Assembly (NCBI RefSeq): GCF_000230555.1
Contig: NC_016078.1
Coordinates: 62,001-126,000 of the forward strand
DNA length: 64,000 nucleotides
Source: Pelagibacterium halotolerans B2
GTDB taxonomy: Bacteria > Pseudomonadota > Alphaproteobacteria > Rhizobiales > Devosiaceae
Reading direction: 5' to 3'
The translations under genes were made by a program, and so were the position numbers. The notes below the pieces were generated by a model. The model worked only from the letters and a program-made list of their open reading frames with translations. It was not told where the DNA came from and made no database searches. Shown here one piece after another: positions 35,053-43,724 of this stretch; the stretch's first letter is position 1; each line of letters starts with the position of its first letter.

Positions 35053-36450
35053 ATGACAATTTCCAGAATTGGTTTTGCGACTGTTGCATCGGCGATGGTG
35101 CTGACAATAGCCGCGAGCCCGGCCATGGCCCAATGGGCCAGCGAGGCCGAGATGATAGAGGCCAACCCCGATCTCACTTTTTACGACCCCTATGAGACCG
35201 ACAGCGAAGCCCGCGGATGGGCCTATGTCGACGCACGCGAATATCAGCAGGTCGGTGCCTCGGGCGACAATGTCGCCGCGAGCGACGGCGAATCCCCCGA
35301 GGGGATCGAACCGCTCGAGCGCGATCTTTACACCTCCGACGATTTCTATATCGACGCCGAGCTTTGGGATGATCCGCGCTATTTCCGCTGCAACTCGCCG
35401 CTTGCCAACGAATCCATGTGGGGCGCCTATGGCGGCAACACGGCCAATGGTGACAACCCGCCGCTGACCACCTCGTGGGGCTTTTGCGATCGCGGCTACC
35501 CGCGCGAAGGCATTATCAGCCCGTACCCGTTCGAAACCGCGCAGGCGCAGTACGAGGCGCTGATGGCCGAAGCCGAAGCCAATGGTGGTCCGACCGAATA
35601 TACCTACGAAAATCCGCCCCCCAACTGGAGCGGACGCTACCAGCGCCTGGGCGGCTTGGGTCCGAACCAGGAATGGGGCTACGAAAACTGGTGGTGGGGC
35701 CGGATCACCCAGATCCCGACCATGTTGTCCGTTCTGACCGAAGAATATCAGACCCGCGTGGTTCAGGAGGCCTATCACCAGGGCAACACCAATGCCGCCC
35801 AGTGGCCGAGCCAGTATTGCTGGCCCGAGGGCATGATGCGCCGTTGGCACCAATATTCCGTGCAGCAGCCGCATCAGCTCATGGTTACCGAAAATCTCGT
35901 GCAGTGGCTCATGGGCACCGCCGACAACTTCCTGCTCCAGTACAATATCGGCCGCGAGTTCAATATGGAGGGGACCGTGCCGCGCCTCGGCCAGGACGTG
36001 CCGCGCTGGTATGGTGAATCCGTCGGCTTCTGGGACGGCGACGCGCTGATTACCTGGACCTCCAATATCCAGGGTTGGGTGACCCACAACGCGTTCGAGC
36101 ATTCCGACCAGCTCCAGATCATCGAAATCTTCACGCCGATGGAGACCGAGAATTTCTCGGGCCTGCATCACGAGGCGATCTTTTATGATCCCGCTGCCCT
36201 GACTGTCCCGGTGCGCCAGATCCAGTGGTATCAGCAGCTCGATCAGTTCGATGTGGTCGACCCCTACATCTTCATCGAGTGCAACCAGACGATCTTCCCG
36301 ATCGACGGGCGCGCGCAGCCGGTCTCACCCGGCCAGACCATCGAATACACCATCCCCGATCGTTTCGGCCGTCCGTGGGCAACGATCCAGGAAGAGTATT
36401 TCGAGCAGGACATGCAGCGTCCCGAAGGTGAGGCCCTGTTCGGCTTCTAG
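35053..36450 (+). CDS. Large secreted protein of an unrecognised family, copy 2
   Basis: About 465 residues, Sec signal with cleavage near AMAQW (residue 26). It is a clear paralog of the protein at 22608: shared RYFRCNSP, WGFC, PREGIISPYPFETAQ, SQYCWPEG, VPRLGQDVPRWYGE, TWTSNIQGW, the proline/valine-rich DGRAQPVSPGQ.I.Y and the same EALFGF C-terminus. It carries an extra 20-25-residue Trp/Asn-rich insertion near 195-215. Four cysteines are conserved between the two. No known catalytic motif. GGGAGGATCAG precedes the ATG. An AraC-type site is upstream instead of the IclR operator. Confidence 0.8.
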   Translation: MTISRIGFATVASAMVLTIAASPAMAQWASEAEMIEANPDLTFYDPYETDSEARGWAYVDAREYQQVGASGDNVAASDGESPEGIEPLERDLYTSDDFYIDAELWDDPRYFRCNSPLANESMWGAYGGNTANGDNPPLTTSWGFCDRGYPREGIISPYPFETAQAQYEALMAEAEANGGPTEYTYENPPPNWSGRYQRLGGLGPNQEWGYENWWWGRITQIPTMLSVLTEEYQTRVVQEAYHQGNTNAAQWPSQYCWPEGMMRRWHQYSVQQPHQLMVTENLVQWLMGTADNFLLQYNIGREFNMEGTVPRLGQDVPRWYGESVGFWDGDALITWTSNIQGWVTHNAFEHSDQLQIIEIFTPMETENFSGLHHEAIFYDPAALTVPVRQIQWYQQLDQFDVVDPYIFIECNQTIFPIDGRAQPVSPGQTIEYTIPDRFGRPWATIQEEYFEQDMQRPEGEALFGF

Positions 36451-36554
36451 GCAAAATCAGCGAAAGGCACCGGGGCGGCGAACGTCCCGGTGCATCGCGT
36501 GCACTTCGATCGGCCCGGGGGATATGCTTGTCCGCCCACTTCAGGGCGGAGGGC

Positions 36555-37093
36555 GGCCTCAAAGGAGAGAGGAAAATGATGAGTATCAAGAAAGCCTTGT
36601 TTGGCGGGATCGCTTGTGGGTGCATCCTGGCTGCAAGCGCGGTGCCCAGTCTCGCGCACCATTCGTTTGCCATGTTCGACGGCAGTCAGGTCAAGGTGTT
36701 CACCGGCGTGGTGACGCGGATCAACCCCGATGCCAACCACCTGCAGATCTTTTTCGCCCCGCTCGACGACGCGCGGCGGGCGGTGATCCGGGACGATAAT
36801 GACGAGCCCCAGATCTGGGCGGTTGAGATGAACGGTGCGGCCCAGGCGGCCCAGGACGGCATTTCGGTCAACGGCTTTGCTCCGGGTACGATCTTTTCGA
36901 TCGGGCTGCACCCGCTGCGGAACGGTCAGCCGGGCGGTGATCGCGGCGAATCCGCGCTTTACAAATGCCCGGCCAATACTCCGCCGGACGCCGGAGAACA
37001 CTGCTGGGATGTTGAAGGTTCGACCGTGCACGGCGATGGCGAAATTCCTCACGAGGGCGAGCTCCAAGAGGAATACGTTCCCGAATAGGCGCC
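36555..37093 (+). repeat. 539-bp near-identical direct repeat, copy 2
   Basis: Matches 31485-32023 at an offset of 5070 with 7 substitutions and no gaps. The first 240 or so bases, including the signal peptide region, are identical. Confidence 0.97.
36576..37088 (+). CDS. Small periplasmic DUF6152-like protein, copy 2
   Basis: A 170-residue protein differing from the copy at 31506 by two residues (Gly to Asp in the DNDEPQ segment and Ala to Val near residue 153). It has the same Sec signal and mature HHSFAMFDG start. It follows the second large secreted protein and precedes two DUF6644-like membrane proteins, so it belongs to the AraC-site operon, whereas copy 1 belongs to the IclR-site operon. 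Function unknown; metal binding through the N-terminal His pair is possible. Confidence 0.8.
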   Translation: MMSIKKALFGGIACGCILAASAVPSLAHHSFAMFDGSQVKVFTGVVTRINPDANHLQIFFAPLDDARRAVIRDDNDEPQIWAVEMNGAAQAAQDGISVNGFAPGTIFSIGLHPLRNGQPGGDRGESALYKCPANTPPDAGEHCWDVEGSTVHGDGEIPHEGELQEEYVPE

Positions 37094-37186
37094 GCCCCGA
37101 TCCGCTGCTGCGTCTATCGCGGCGGCGGATCGCGATTGGCCGACCGCTCGATAAAGTCGGCATGAAGATATTGAGGACACACAGCC

Positions 37187-37702
37187 ATGCATGAATTTGC
37201 CTCGTGGCTGGCAGGCACCGCGTTCAGCCAGACCATCGCCTCCAGCCTCTGGATGATCCCGGCCATCCAGTCGGTGCACATCGTCACCTTCGCCGTATTG
37301 ATCGGCGCGCTGCTTATCGTGGACCTGCGAATCCTGGGGCTTGCATCGAAAGACCAGTCGCTCGTCGTTGTGACACGGCGTTACGCCCCCTGGGTGTGGG
37401 GATGCATCGCGGTTCTGGCAGCAACCGGCCTGCTTCTGATCATCGGCGAGCCGGCGCGCGAACTTCTGAGCTTTTCGTTCTGGGTAAAGATGAGCCTTCT
37501 GGTTGTCGGAATGATAATCGCCGCCGCCTTCCAGATCCACGTTCGCAACAACCAGGCGAGCTGGGGCGAGACCGAAACGGTTCAGCCCGCCACCAAGATC
37601 TTTGCGGTTCTCTCGTTTTTCATCTGGGTGGGAATCATCGCCATGGGCCGCCTGATAGCCTGGGATGCCGACATCTGGGGCAGTCTCTCGCCGCAGCCTT
37701 AA
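37187..37702 (+). CDS. DUF6644-like four-helix membrane protein 1
   Basis: A 171-residue inner-membrane protein with about four hydrophobic segments (near 20-45, 62-82, 95-115, 140-158). The opening MHEFASWLAG..., then WMIPAIQSVHIVTFAVLIGALLIVDLRILG, is the pattern I know as DUF6644. The His in the first helix is conserved in all four copies of the window. It is followed at 12 bp by a second member. Function unknown; a metal, heme or quinone-related role is only a guess. Confidence 0.8.
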   Translation: MHEFASWLAGTAFSQTIASSLWMIPAIQSVHIVTFAVLIGALLIVDLRILGLASKDQSLVVVTRRYAPWVWGCIAVLAATGLLLIIGEPARELLSFSFWVKMSLLVVGMIIAAAFQIHVRNNQASWGETETVQPATKIFAVLSFFIWVGIIAMGRLIAWDADIWGSLSPQP

Positions 37703-37714
37703 GGGACTGAGACA

Positions 37715-38293
37715 ATGGATTACTATAGTTTTTTTGCGGCGATCGAGAACTCGGCTATCGGCGCCTTTGTCCGCGAGACGCTCAACGTGCTGCCAATCGT
37801 CAATGTTTTCCACGTGCTGGGTATCGCGCTGGTTTTCGGGACGATTTTCATGGTCGACATGCGGTTGATCGGGCTGCAATCGGTCACGCGGCCGGTCAGC
37901 CGCGTGGCCAACGATCTGCTCAAATGGACTTGGGTCGGCTTTGCCCTTGCGGCCGTTACCGGACTTTTGATGTTTGCGGCCAACGCAACCACCTTCTACG
38001 TCAATCTTCAGTTCCAGCTTAAAATGGTCGCTCTGGCGTTTGCCGGGTTGAATATGGTGGTGTTCGAACTTGTCACCGCGCGAAACATGGCCATTTGGGA
38101 TGGTGAACGCCGGACGCCACCGTCCGCGCGTTTCGCCGGGTTCGCATCGATCACGCTTTGGGTCCTTGTCATTATCCTGGGACGCTGGATCGGGTACACC
38201 AAGGGCTTTAATTTCTCGGCGCCACCTGCAGGCGATCTTGATTTGGACAACCTTTTCGGGGCGATATCACTGGTGCAAACGGCGGTCGGCTGA
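37715..38293 (+). CDS. DUF6644-like membrane protein 2
   Basis: A 192-residue paralog of the preceding gene, with the corresponding NVFHVLGIALVFGTIFMVDMRLIGL first-helix block and about four membrane segments. It starts 12 bp after copy 1, so the two may form a heterodimer, as the 55942/56458 pair also suggests. Confidence 0.8.
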   Translation: MDYYSFFAAIENSAIGAFVRETLNVLPIVNVFHVLGIALVFGTIFMVDMRLIGLQSVTRPVSRVANDLLKWTWVGFALAAVTGLLMFAANATTFYVNLQFQLKMVALAFAGLNMVVFELVTARNMAIWDGERRTPPSARFAGFASITLWVLVIILGRWIGYTKGFNFSAPPAGDLDLDNLFGAISLVQTAVG

Positions 38294-38305
38294 AACGGAG
38301 GAACG

Positions 38306-38854
38306 ATGAGACGAAAAACCATTCAGGTGCGCCGGCCCCTGTCCTGGGGGCTGGCGATGGTTGCGGCGGGGTTCATTAGCCTCGCCGTTCTCCCCGTTTT
38401 TTCCCAGGACGTCCAAGAGGGCGGGCCGGTTGAAACCGATTTCGCTCCATACGCTCTAGGGCGGGCCGGAGAGGAGGTTGCAATCAATCTGGATACACCC
38501 TGGCGCACCGATACGGTGACCATAACGGTGAACGGGCTCATCGAAAATTACGGTCAAATGGAATATAAGGTCAGCATGGAAGAGGGGGACGTGCTGCTCT
38601 ACTCCTGGACGGCTTCGGACGAAATCTACTACGAAATGCACGGTCATCCGCTTTATGACGATGGAACTTATGGCGATGCCATGCTCTATCGCGACGAAAA
38701 AGGCACCGAGTCCCACGGTTTCGTTCGTGCGCCGCTCGAGGGCATTCATGGGTGGTATTTCGTCAACGATTCCTTCGATACGCCTATCGAAATCGAACTG
38801 ACGCTTGCCGGAACCTATGAACTTGAGCCGGGCATTATCGGCCAGTCACGCTGA
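38306..38854 (+). CDS. Membrane-anchored periplasmic protein (transmembrane anchor type)
   Basis: A 182-residue protein with an N-terminal membrane helix or uncleaved signal (about 14-34) and an extracytoplasmic domain. Conserved-looking segments are YALGRAGEEV, YYEMHGHPLYD and the HGWYFVNDS block followed by a short beta strand region. It resembles proteins annotated as transmembrane anchor protein that often sit near metal transport genes. Several His residues in the domain could bind metal. It starts 12 bp after the DUF6644 pair. Confidence 0.7.
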   Translation: MRRKTIQVRRPLSWGLAMVAAGFISLAVLPVFSQDVQEGGPVETDFAPYALGRAGEEVAINLDTPWRTDTVTITVNGLIENYGQMEYKVSMEEGDVLLYSWTASDEIYYEMHGHPLYDDGTYGDAMLYRDEKGTESHGFVRAPLEGIHGWYFVNDSFDTPIEIELTLAGTYELEPGIIGQSR

Positions 38855-38912
38855 TGGCCCTGAAGGGTCGAAATGGATCAACGCCGACCCGCGCACCCAT
38901 GGCCGTGCGTCC

Positions 38913-39320
38913 ATGACCGCTCGAGCCCGCGTGATCCGATTTGTTCTTTCCACAGCGCTTTTGCTCGGCGCGCCGCACGCATTCGGTCATCCCTCCTATG
39001 CCATGTACCTGATGGATCAGGAGATGATCCTGGTGGGAGAGGTCAAGAGCTTTGACTACACCATTCCCCATTCCTGGCTGCAACTCACCATCACCGGCGA
39101 TGAGGAGACCGCACAGGATTGGGCAATTGAGATGGAAGGGGTGCCGCAACTTTTCCCGCAGGGCATTCGCCAGGATTACGTGACGCCTGGCGACCGGATC
39201 ACCGTGCTCGTCCATCCGATGCGCGGCAATCGGCCCGCCGGGCTCTGGCAAGGCTCGATCGATAGCCAGGGCCGGGCCTTTGGCCGGGCCGAGGGTTTGG
39301 ACCCGCCCGGCCCGCAATAG
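38913..39320 (+). CDS. Small secreted DUF6152-like protein, copy 3 (divergent)
   Basis: About 135 residues: Sec signal (cleavage near AFGH, residue 25) giving a mature HPSYAMYLM start that parallels HHSFAMFDG of copies 1 and 2. The VKSFDYTIPHSWLQL and GDRITVLVHPMRGNRPAGLW blocks are the DUF6152 core, and the latter is shared with the partial copy at 63754. The start is the least certain part because no clear ribosome site is present. It ends the operon that began at 35053. Confidence 0.75.
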   Translation: MTARARVIRFVLSTALLLGAPHAFGHPSYAMYLMDQEMILVGEVKSFDYTIPHSWLQLTITGDEETAQDWAIEMEGVPQLFPQGIRQDYVTPGDRITVLVHPMRGNRPAGLWQGSIDSQGRAFGRAEGLDPPGPQ

Positions 39321-39329
39321 CGCGTTGTT

Positions 39330-41426
39330 TCAGGCGGCGTTTGCGCGCTCGGCGGTGTGCTCGTTGCGATTTCCCATCACCAGCTTGGGGCCACTCGCGG
39401 GCATATGGGCCAGATCGAAATCGAACGAGTTGTCTTTCTGGCTGAACGAGAGCAGCCGGGCCGAATTGAGGATAAAGGCAAGCTCGGATCCCACATGGAT
39501 CAGCACAGCTGCCACGGGCCCGACAAAGCCGAGCATCACCGCCATGATCCCCAGAATATCGATGATGATGGTGCCGGCAAAGTTGAACAGGATGATGCCC
39601 CGCGCCCGCCGGGCGATCATGACCGTTTGAGCGAAGCGCTCGAGATCGTTGCCCAGCAACACGATGTCGGAACGCTCACGGGCCACTTCTGTGCCCGAGC
39701 CCATGGCAACGCCCACATCGGCGGCCGCCAGCGCCAGGGTATCGTTGATGCCATCTCCGACCATCGCGACCTTGCTCTTGCCGCCAACCAGTTCGCGGAT
39801 GTGATCGAGCTTGTTTTCCGGCAGAAGTTCGGGCCGCACGTCATCGATGCCGAGTTTGGCACCCATGGCCCGTGCGACCGGCGCGCTGTCGCCCGTCAGC
39901 AAGATGGTGCGGATGCCCATTTTTTTGAAGGCGTCGATAGCGCGACGCGCCTCGGGCCGCTCCCGATCAGCGATGCCAATCGCCCCGAGCAGTTTCCCGT
40001 CCTCGGCCACATGCACCCACGTTGTCGCCTCCTCGCGCGGTCCGAGTTCGGCGAGCGATATGCCGTTGCGTTTCATCCAGCCTGCATTGCCGACCACGAT
40101 ATCCCCCCGGGGACCGGTGGCGGAAATGCCCATCCCGGGGGAATAGCTGAATGAACTGGGTTCGACGATGCTCGTTCCGATCTCGCGGGCCCGCGCCACG
40201 ATGGCCTTTCCCAGCGGATGCTCGGAGCGGATTTCCGCTGTCGCGGCCGCCGCCAGAATTTCGGTTTCGCCTACGCCCGGAGCCGTGGCAATCGAGACCA
40301 CATCGGGCTCCCCGAAGGTCAGTGTGCCGGTCTTGTCGAGCACGATGGTGTCGACCTGGCTCAAGGTTTCCAGATGGGTTCCGCCCTTGATGATCGCGCC
40401 CAGCCGCGCTGAGCGGCCGATGGCGCCAAGGATGGCAAGCGGGGTGCCTGCTGCTACACCACAGGCACCGGCCACGATGATCACTGCAATCGTGGACGAG
40501 ATATTGCCGCCTGAAATGAAGTACTCGATCACAGCAAAGATCAGCGCGACATAGACGATATAGGCGGCAAGCTTGTCCGCATAACGTTGAACCGGCGCGC
40601 GTGAACGTTCGGCCTCCTCGATGGCGGCAATGATCCGGCCGTAGCTCGTGTCGCGTCCGATGCGCTCGGCGCTAATCTCGATGGCCCCCGACTGATTGAT
40701 CGATCCGGCATAAACGCGGGCCCCCGCGACTTTCTCGACCGGCATGGATTCTCCGGTGATGCGGGTCTCATCCACAAAGGAATTGCCTCCCGTCACGGTA
40801 CCGTCGATGGCGACCAGTGCGCCGGGCTCGACCAGAACGGTATCTCCAATCTTTAGGTCTGCGGTCGAGATGGTATTGACCGAGCCGGCCCGCCGGACCG
40901 AAACTTCTCGGGGCAGCAACTCTAGCAGGTTCTGGATGGCCCGCCGCCCGCGCTCGACCGTCATGCCTTCGAGGACTTCTGCGATCAGCACGAAGAAGGT
41001 GATGACCAGAGCCACAAAGAAATAGCCCGTGTAGGTCGCGGCCAGAATGGCGATGACCATGGAGAGTTCCATGGTCATCTGCCGCCGCCTGATGGATTCC
41101 CATGCCTCCACGAACAGCGGCCAGCCACCGAACAATAGCCCCACCAGTGCATACCAGGAGAAGGGGAGGAATATGTTCGATCCGATCATCAGCAGCGGCG
41201 GATTGGCATCTGGCAACCGAAATTGAACAGCCGCCGCGCACAGTCCCGCAACCACGATCCGCGCGATCACCATAGGTGAAAACTCGTGGTCGTGATGGTG
41301 TCCATGACCATGCTCGTGGTCATGGTCATGGTCATGGTCATGGTCATGGTGATTGTGGTGGTGATCGTGATGATGATCGTGGCCGTGATGGTGGCTATGC
41401 GGCGCCGCGGGCGCGTGGTCGGTCAT
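39330..41426 (-). CDS. P1B-type heavy-metal ATPase with His-rich N-terminus
   Basis: A 698-residue metal-exporting ATPase. Residues 1-48 hold 25 His. Actuator TGES, phosphorylation site DKTGTLT, SEHPLGKA HP motif and GDGINDTLALAAADVGVAMGSG are present. The membrane CPx motif is atypical: VAGACGVAAGTPLA, with GAC replacing CPC/SPC. The last helix has HVGSELAFILNSARLL, similar to the HEGS/T of P1B-4 (Co/Zn/Ni-type) pumps. Substrate is therefore likely a divalent first-row metal. It is convergent with the DUF6152 gene and divergent from the hydrolase at 41692. Confidence 0.88.
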   Translation of the reverse strand: MTDHAPAAPHSHHHGHDHHHDHHHNHHDHDHDHDHDHEHGHGHHHDHEFSPMVIARIVVAGLCAAAVQFRLPDANPPLLMIGSNIFLPFSWYALVGLLFGGWPLFVEAWESIRRRQMTMELSMVIAILAATYTGYFFVALVITFFVLIAEVLEGMTVERGRRAIQNLLELLPREVSVRRAGSVNTISTADLKIGDTVLVEPGALVAIDGTVTGGNSFVDETRITGESMPVEKVAGARVYAGSINQSGAIEISAERIGRDTSYGRIIAAIEEAERSRAPVQRYADKLAAYIVYVALIFAVIEYFISGGNISSTIAVIIVAGACGVAAGTPLAILGAIGRSARLGAIIKGGTHLETLSQVDTIVLDKTGTLTFGEPDVVSIATAPGVGETEILAAAATAEIRSEHPLGKAIVARAREIGTSIVEPSSFSYSPGMGISATGPRGDIVVGNAGWMKRNGISLAELGPREEATTWVHVAEDGKLLGAIGIADRERPEARRAIDAFKKMGIRTILLTGDSAPVARAMGAKLGIDDVRPELLPENKLDHIRELVGGKSKVAMVGDGINDTLALAAADVGVAMGSGTEVARERSDIVLLGNDLERFAQTVMIARRARGIILFNFAGTIIIDILGIMAVMLGFVGPVAAVLIHVGSELAFILNSARLLSFSQKDNSFDFDLAHMPASGPKLVMGNRNEHTAERANAA
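41318..41351. repeat. Hexanucleotide repeat encoding the (Asp-His)n tract
   Basis: Five perfect TGGTCA units plus one variant, inside the His-rich N-terminus of the P1B ATPase. Copy-number changes keep the frame and alter the number of Asp-His dipeptides. Confidence 0.85.
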
Positions 41427-41498
41427 GATAAATCATCCTCTCCATAAAATCAGGCGCTTCCACTTTTCCACCGCGGCGGCAGAACTTTGCGCGAAACG

Positions 41499-41524
41499 TG
41501 CAGAAGTGCAGCAAAGTTGTGCAG
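41499..41524 (+). promoter_or_regulatory. AraC-type direct repeat, site E
   Basis: TGCAG at 41499 and 41520, 21 bp apart, with an extra copy at 41507, in the gap between the P1B ATPase gene (minus) and the MhqD-like gene (plus). Confidence 0.62.
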
Positions 41525-41589
41525 GCGCCGGGTTGGCGTGCGGGTGTTGGATGCGCCGTGACCATTCTAGCCGCCCCTGCGCCGATTGC

Positions 41590-41616
41590 CTGCACGATCA
41601 TCCCGGCAAAACTGCA
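41590..41616 (-). promoter_or_regulatory. AraC-type direct repeat, site F (reverse orientation)
   Basis: Read on the minus strand, TTCGTGCAG and ATCGTGCAGG are 22 bp apart. Together with site E it gives opposed sites in one divergent promoter region. Confidence 0.62.
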
Positions 41617-41691
41617 CGAACCGATCATGCTATTCGGGGGAATTCCGATGTGTCACGCAACGCCAATTCTGTGCAACGAGGAGAAGCAGGC

Positions 41692-42348
41692 ATGCATGAC
41701 AATCCCGTCGAGAGCCTCAGGCTTGGGAATGGAGATGACCTGAAAATTGTGCTGGTGCACGGACGCACCCAATCGCCACAGGACATGAAGGTACACGCCG
41801 AACGATTGGCGCTGGACAATGTCACCTTCCTTTTTCCGCAAGCCACGGGAAATACCTGGTATCCCGGCCCATTCATGGCGCCGATCGCGGAAAACGAACC
41901 CGCCCTGTCTGCAGCAATCGCCCACTATGAATCGGTTGTGGCCGATCTCATCGCCGAAGGAACACCCGCCGAACGAATTGTCGTCGGTGGATTTTCCCAG
42001 GGCGCGTGTCTCACCTCGGAATTTCTTGCCCGTCATCCGCGCCGCTACGCCGCGGCCATCCTGTGGACGGGCGGGCTGATCGGCCCGGCCGGAACCGTCT
42101 GGCCGCTGCGGCCGGTGCTTTCGGGAATGCCCGCATTCATTACTACCGCCGAGAACGATCCCTTTGTCCCGCCCGAGCGCGTACGCGAGACCTACGACTG
42201 GTTGCGCCAGAGTGGGGCCAAGCCCGAAATCGAGATTTTCGAGGAGCGCGAACATGGCGTGCTGGACGTCGAAATCGCATCCGTTCGCAACATGATCGAG
42301 AGGGTGAGATCGGTCTCCGCAAATGAGCGTTTTGTGCAGCCGCGATGA
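41692..42348 (+). CDS. Phospholipase/carboxylesterase-family hydrolase (MhqD-like), copy 2
   Basis: A 218-residue PF02230 alpha/beta hydrolase with KIVLVHGRTQSPQDM oxyanion block, nucleophile in GGFSQGAC, acid in TTAENDPFVPP and His in REHGVLD. It is a paralog of the protein at 25718. GAGGAGAAGC precedes the ATG. Two AraC-type repeats lie upstream. It probably acts on products of the second ring-cleaving dioxygenase (48540), by analogy with MhqD/MhqO pairing. Confidence 0.85.
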   Translation: MHDNPVESLRLGNGDDLKIVLVHGRTQSPQDMKVHAERLALDNVTFLFPQATGNTWYPGPFMAPIAENEPALSAAIAHYESVVADLIAEGTPAERIVVGGFSQGACLTSEFLARHPRRYAAAILWTGGLIGPAGTVWPLRPVLSGMPAFITTAENDPFVPPERVRETYDWLRQSGAKPEIEIFEEREHGVLDVEIASVRNMIERVRSVSANERFVQPR

Positions 42349-42361
42349 TGCGATTTTGCTC
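42335..42361 (+). promoter_or_regulatory. AraC-type direct repeat, site G (degenerate)
   Basis: TTTTGTGCAG followed 22 bp later by TTTTGCTCG, straddling the end of the hydrolase gene, upstream of the AraC gene. The second half deviates from the consensus; the site may be chance. Confidence 0.35.
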
Positions 42362-42675
42362 GATGATGTTCGGATCATATCCCTTCGGGCGCTGAACTTA
42401 TAGAGCAAAAACAATACCATAACGGCCAAAGCTCTGTTGGAGCGACTGGCGGCTGCATTCCTGAAGCGGGGATAGGAGGTGCCGACAGGTGATGATAACG
42501 TGCAGGACGCCCATCGTTTCGTTATGGGAATTTGTATGGCCCGGCACGAGGAGGTGCCGCTGGTCAGAATTCGGCAGGCGCGTGCGATCCCGGTCCATCC
42601 GGGAAAGGGCAGAATATCGCTTTGCCGGCGTGAACGCGCCGGCAGGGTCAGGAGGACTTGTGGGAGGAGTAGGAG
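42362..42675 (+). other. Leader region of AraC regulator 2
   Basis: About 314 bases without a convincing gene; short frames crossing it have no family features. It presumably carries the araC promoter and a long 5' leader. Confidence 0.5.
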
Positions 42676-43584
42676 ATGCGTGCGCACGCACCCTTTGGCG
42701 TGAACGAAACTCATGGGGTCCTGGGGCAGAAGCCGAACAAAACGGCAGCTTCCAGCGACAATTATAATTGGAATTCCATCTATGCGTCGTCGCAGAGCGA
42801 GTTTCCATTCGAAGCGTTTTTTTCGGCTGTCGAGGACCAGTTGCTCGTTCTGCATCGCAGTGGTCCCGTATCCGTCGATCGGCTGAACGGGGACCGTGCC
42901 CAGAGGCGGATCGTTCCGGCCGGCGGTATTCATCTCGTACCCGGCGGCATGAGTTTCGGCTTCCGGCTGTTCGAGAGGCTCGATACGCTCCATGTGTATG
43001 TGCGCCGTGCCGTGATCGAGGAGGTTGCCGCCGAGATGGTGGTGGGCGATCCCACCAATATCGATATTGTGGGCGAATTCGTCGATTCCGATCTGCAGAT
43101 GAACAATCTGCTTCAGGCGGTGCTGTTCGCGCTCGAGGATGGCGATTATGCCACCTCGCTCTATGTCGATTGCCTCGCGCGCGCGGTTGCTTCGCGTCTG
43201 GTACGCAATTATTCCAATGCGCGGCTGCGACAAACGTCGCCATTCTCCTCGGGCTCGATCGGTGGTCCGATTGTCAATGAGGCCATCGCCTATATGCGCG
43301 AAAACCTCGACCGCTCCATCGGGCTCGATGATATTGCGGCAGTCATCAATCGCAGTCCGAGCCATTTTGCGCGGCAGTTCCGCAACGAGATGGGCACGCC
43401 GCCTTATCAATACCTGGTCAATCTCCGGCTCGACAAGGCACAGTCGCTGTTGCGCGAGACGCGAATGTCAGTCGCCGAAGTGGCGTTTGAATGCGGCTTT
43501 ACCCACCAGGAGCACCTCACCCGCCTGTTCCGGCGCCGCTTCCAGACGACGCCCGCGGCCTATCGGAAATCGTGCCAGAACTAG
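42676..43584 (+). CDS. AraC-family transcriptional regulator 2
   Basis: A 302-residue regulator: N-terminal cupin-like sensor (about 35-150, with HRSGPVSVDRLNG and IVPAGGIHLVPGG) and a C-terminal AraC double helix-turn-helix (about 200-300) ending VAEVAFECGFTHQEHLTRLF. GGAGGAG and a second AGGAG precede the ATG. It stands among genes with RTGCAG direct repeats (MhqD-like 2, maleylacetate reductase, VOC dioxygenase 2), so it is the best candidate to bind them. Confidence 0.9.
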   Translation: MRAHAPFGVNETHGVLGQKPNKTAASSDNYNWNSIYASSQSEFPFEAFFSAVEDQLLVLHRSGPVSVDRLNGDRAQRRIVPAGGIHLVPGGMSFGFRLFERLDTLHVYVRRAVIEEVAAEMVVGDPTNIDIVGEFVDSDLQMNNLLQAVLFALEDGDYATSLYVDCLARAVASRLVRNYSNARLRQTSPFSSGSIGGPIVNEAIAYMRENLDRSIGLDDIAAVINRSPSHFARQFRNEMGTPPYQYLVNLRLDKAQSLLRETRMSVAEVAFECGFTHQEHLTRLFRRRFQTTPAAYRKSCQN

Positions 43585-43629
43585 GCTCCGATCCTGCGCC
43601 AGGGAGATTGGAGCGCAAAGATTGTTTTG

Positions 43630-43656
43630 TGCAGGTTCCCCTGCGAGAACGTGCAG
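43630..43656 (+). promoter_or_regulatory. AraC-type direct repeat, site H
   Basis: TTTTGTGCAG and AACGTGCAGG half-sites (TGCAG at 43630 and 43652, 22 bp apart), 69 bp upstream of the maleylacetate reductase start. Confidence 0.7.
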
Positions 43657-43724
43657 GAGAGAGGTGGCGCTAACAACTAGCTTCCGGACTCGGAAGGCGC
43701 AGCACTTCGCGTCCGGAGGAATTT

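Noticed and set aside
36467..36493. GCACCGGG/CCCGGTGC hairpin after secreted protein 2
   Set aside because: It has a long loop and no T-run; the next gene probably belongs to the same transcript, so I did not call it a terminator.
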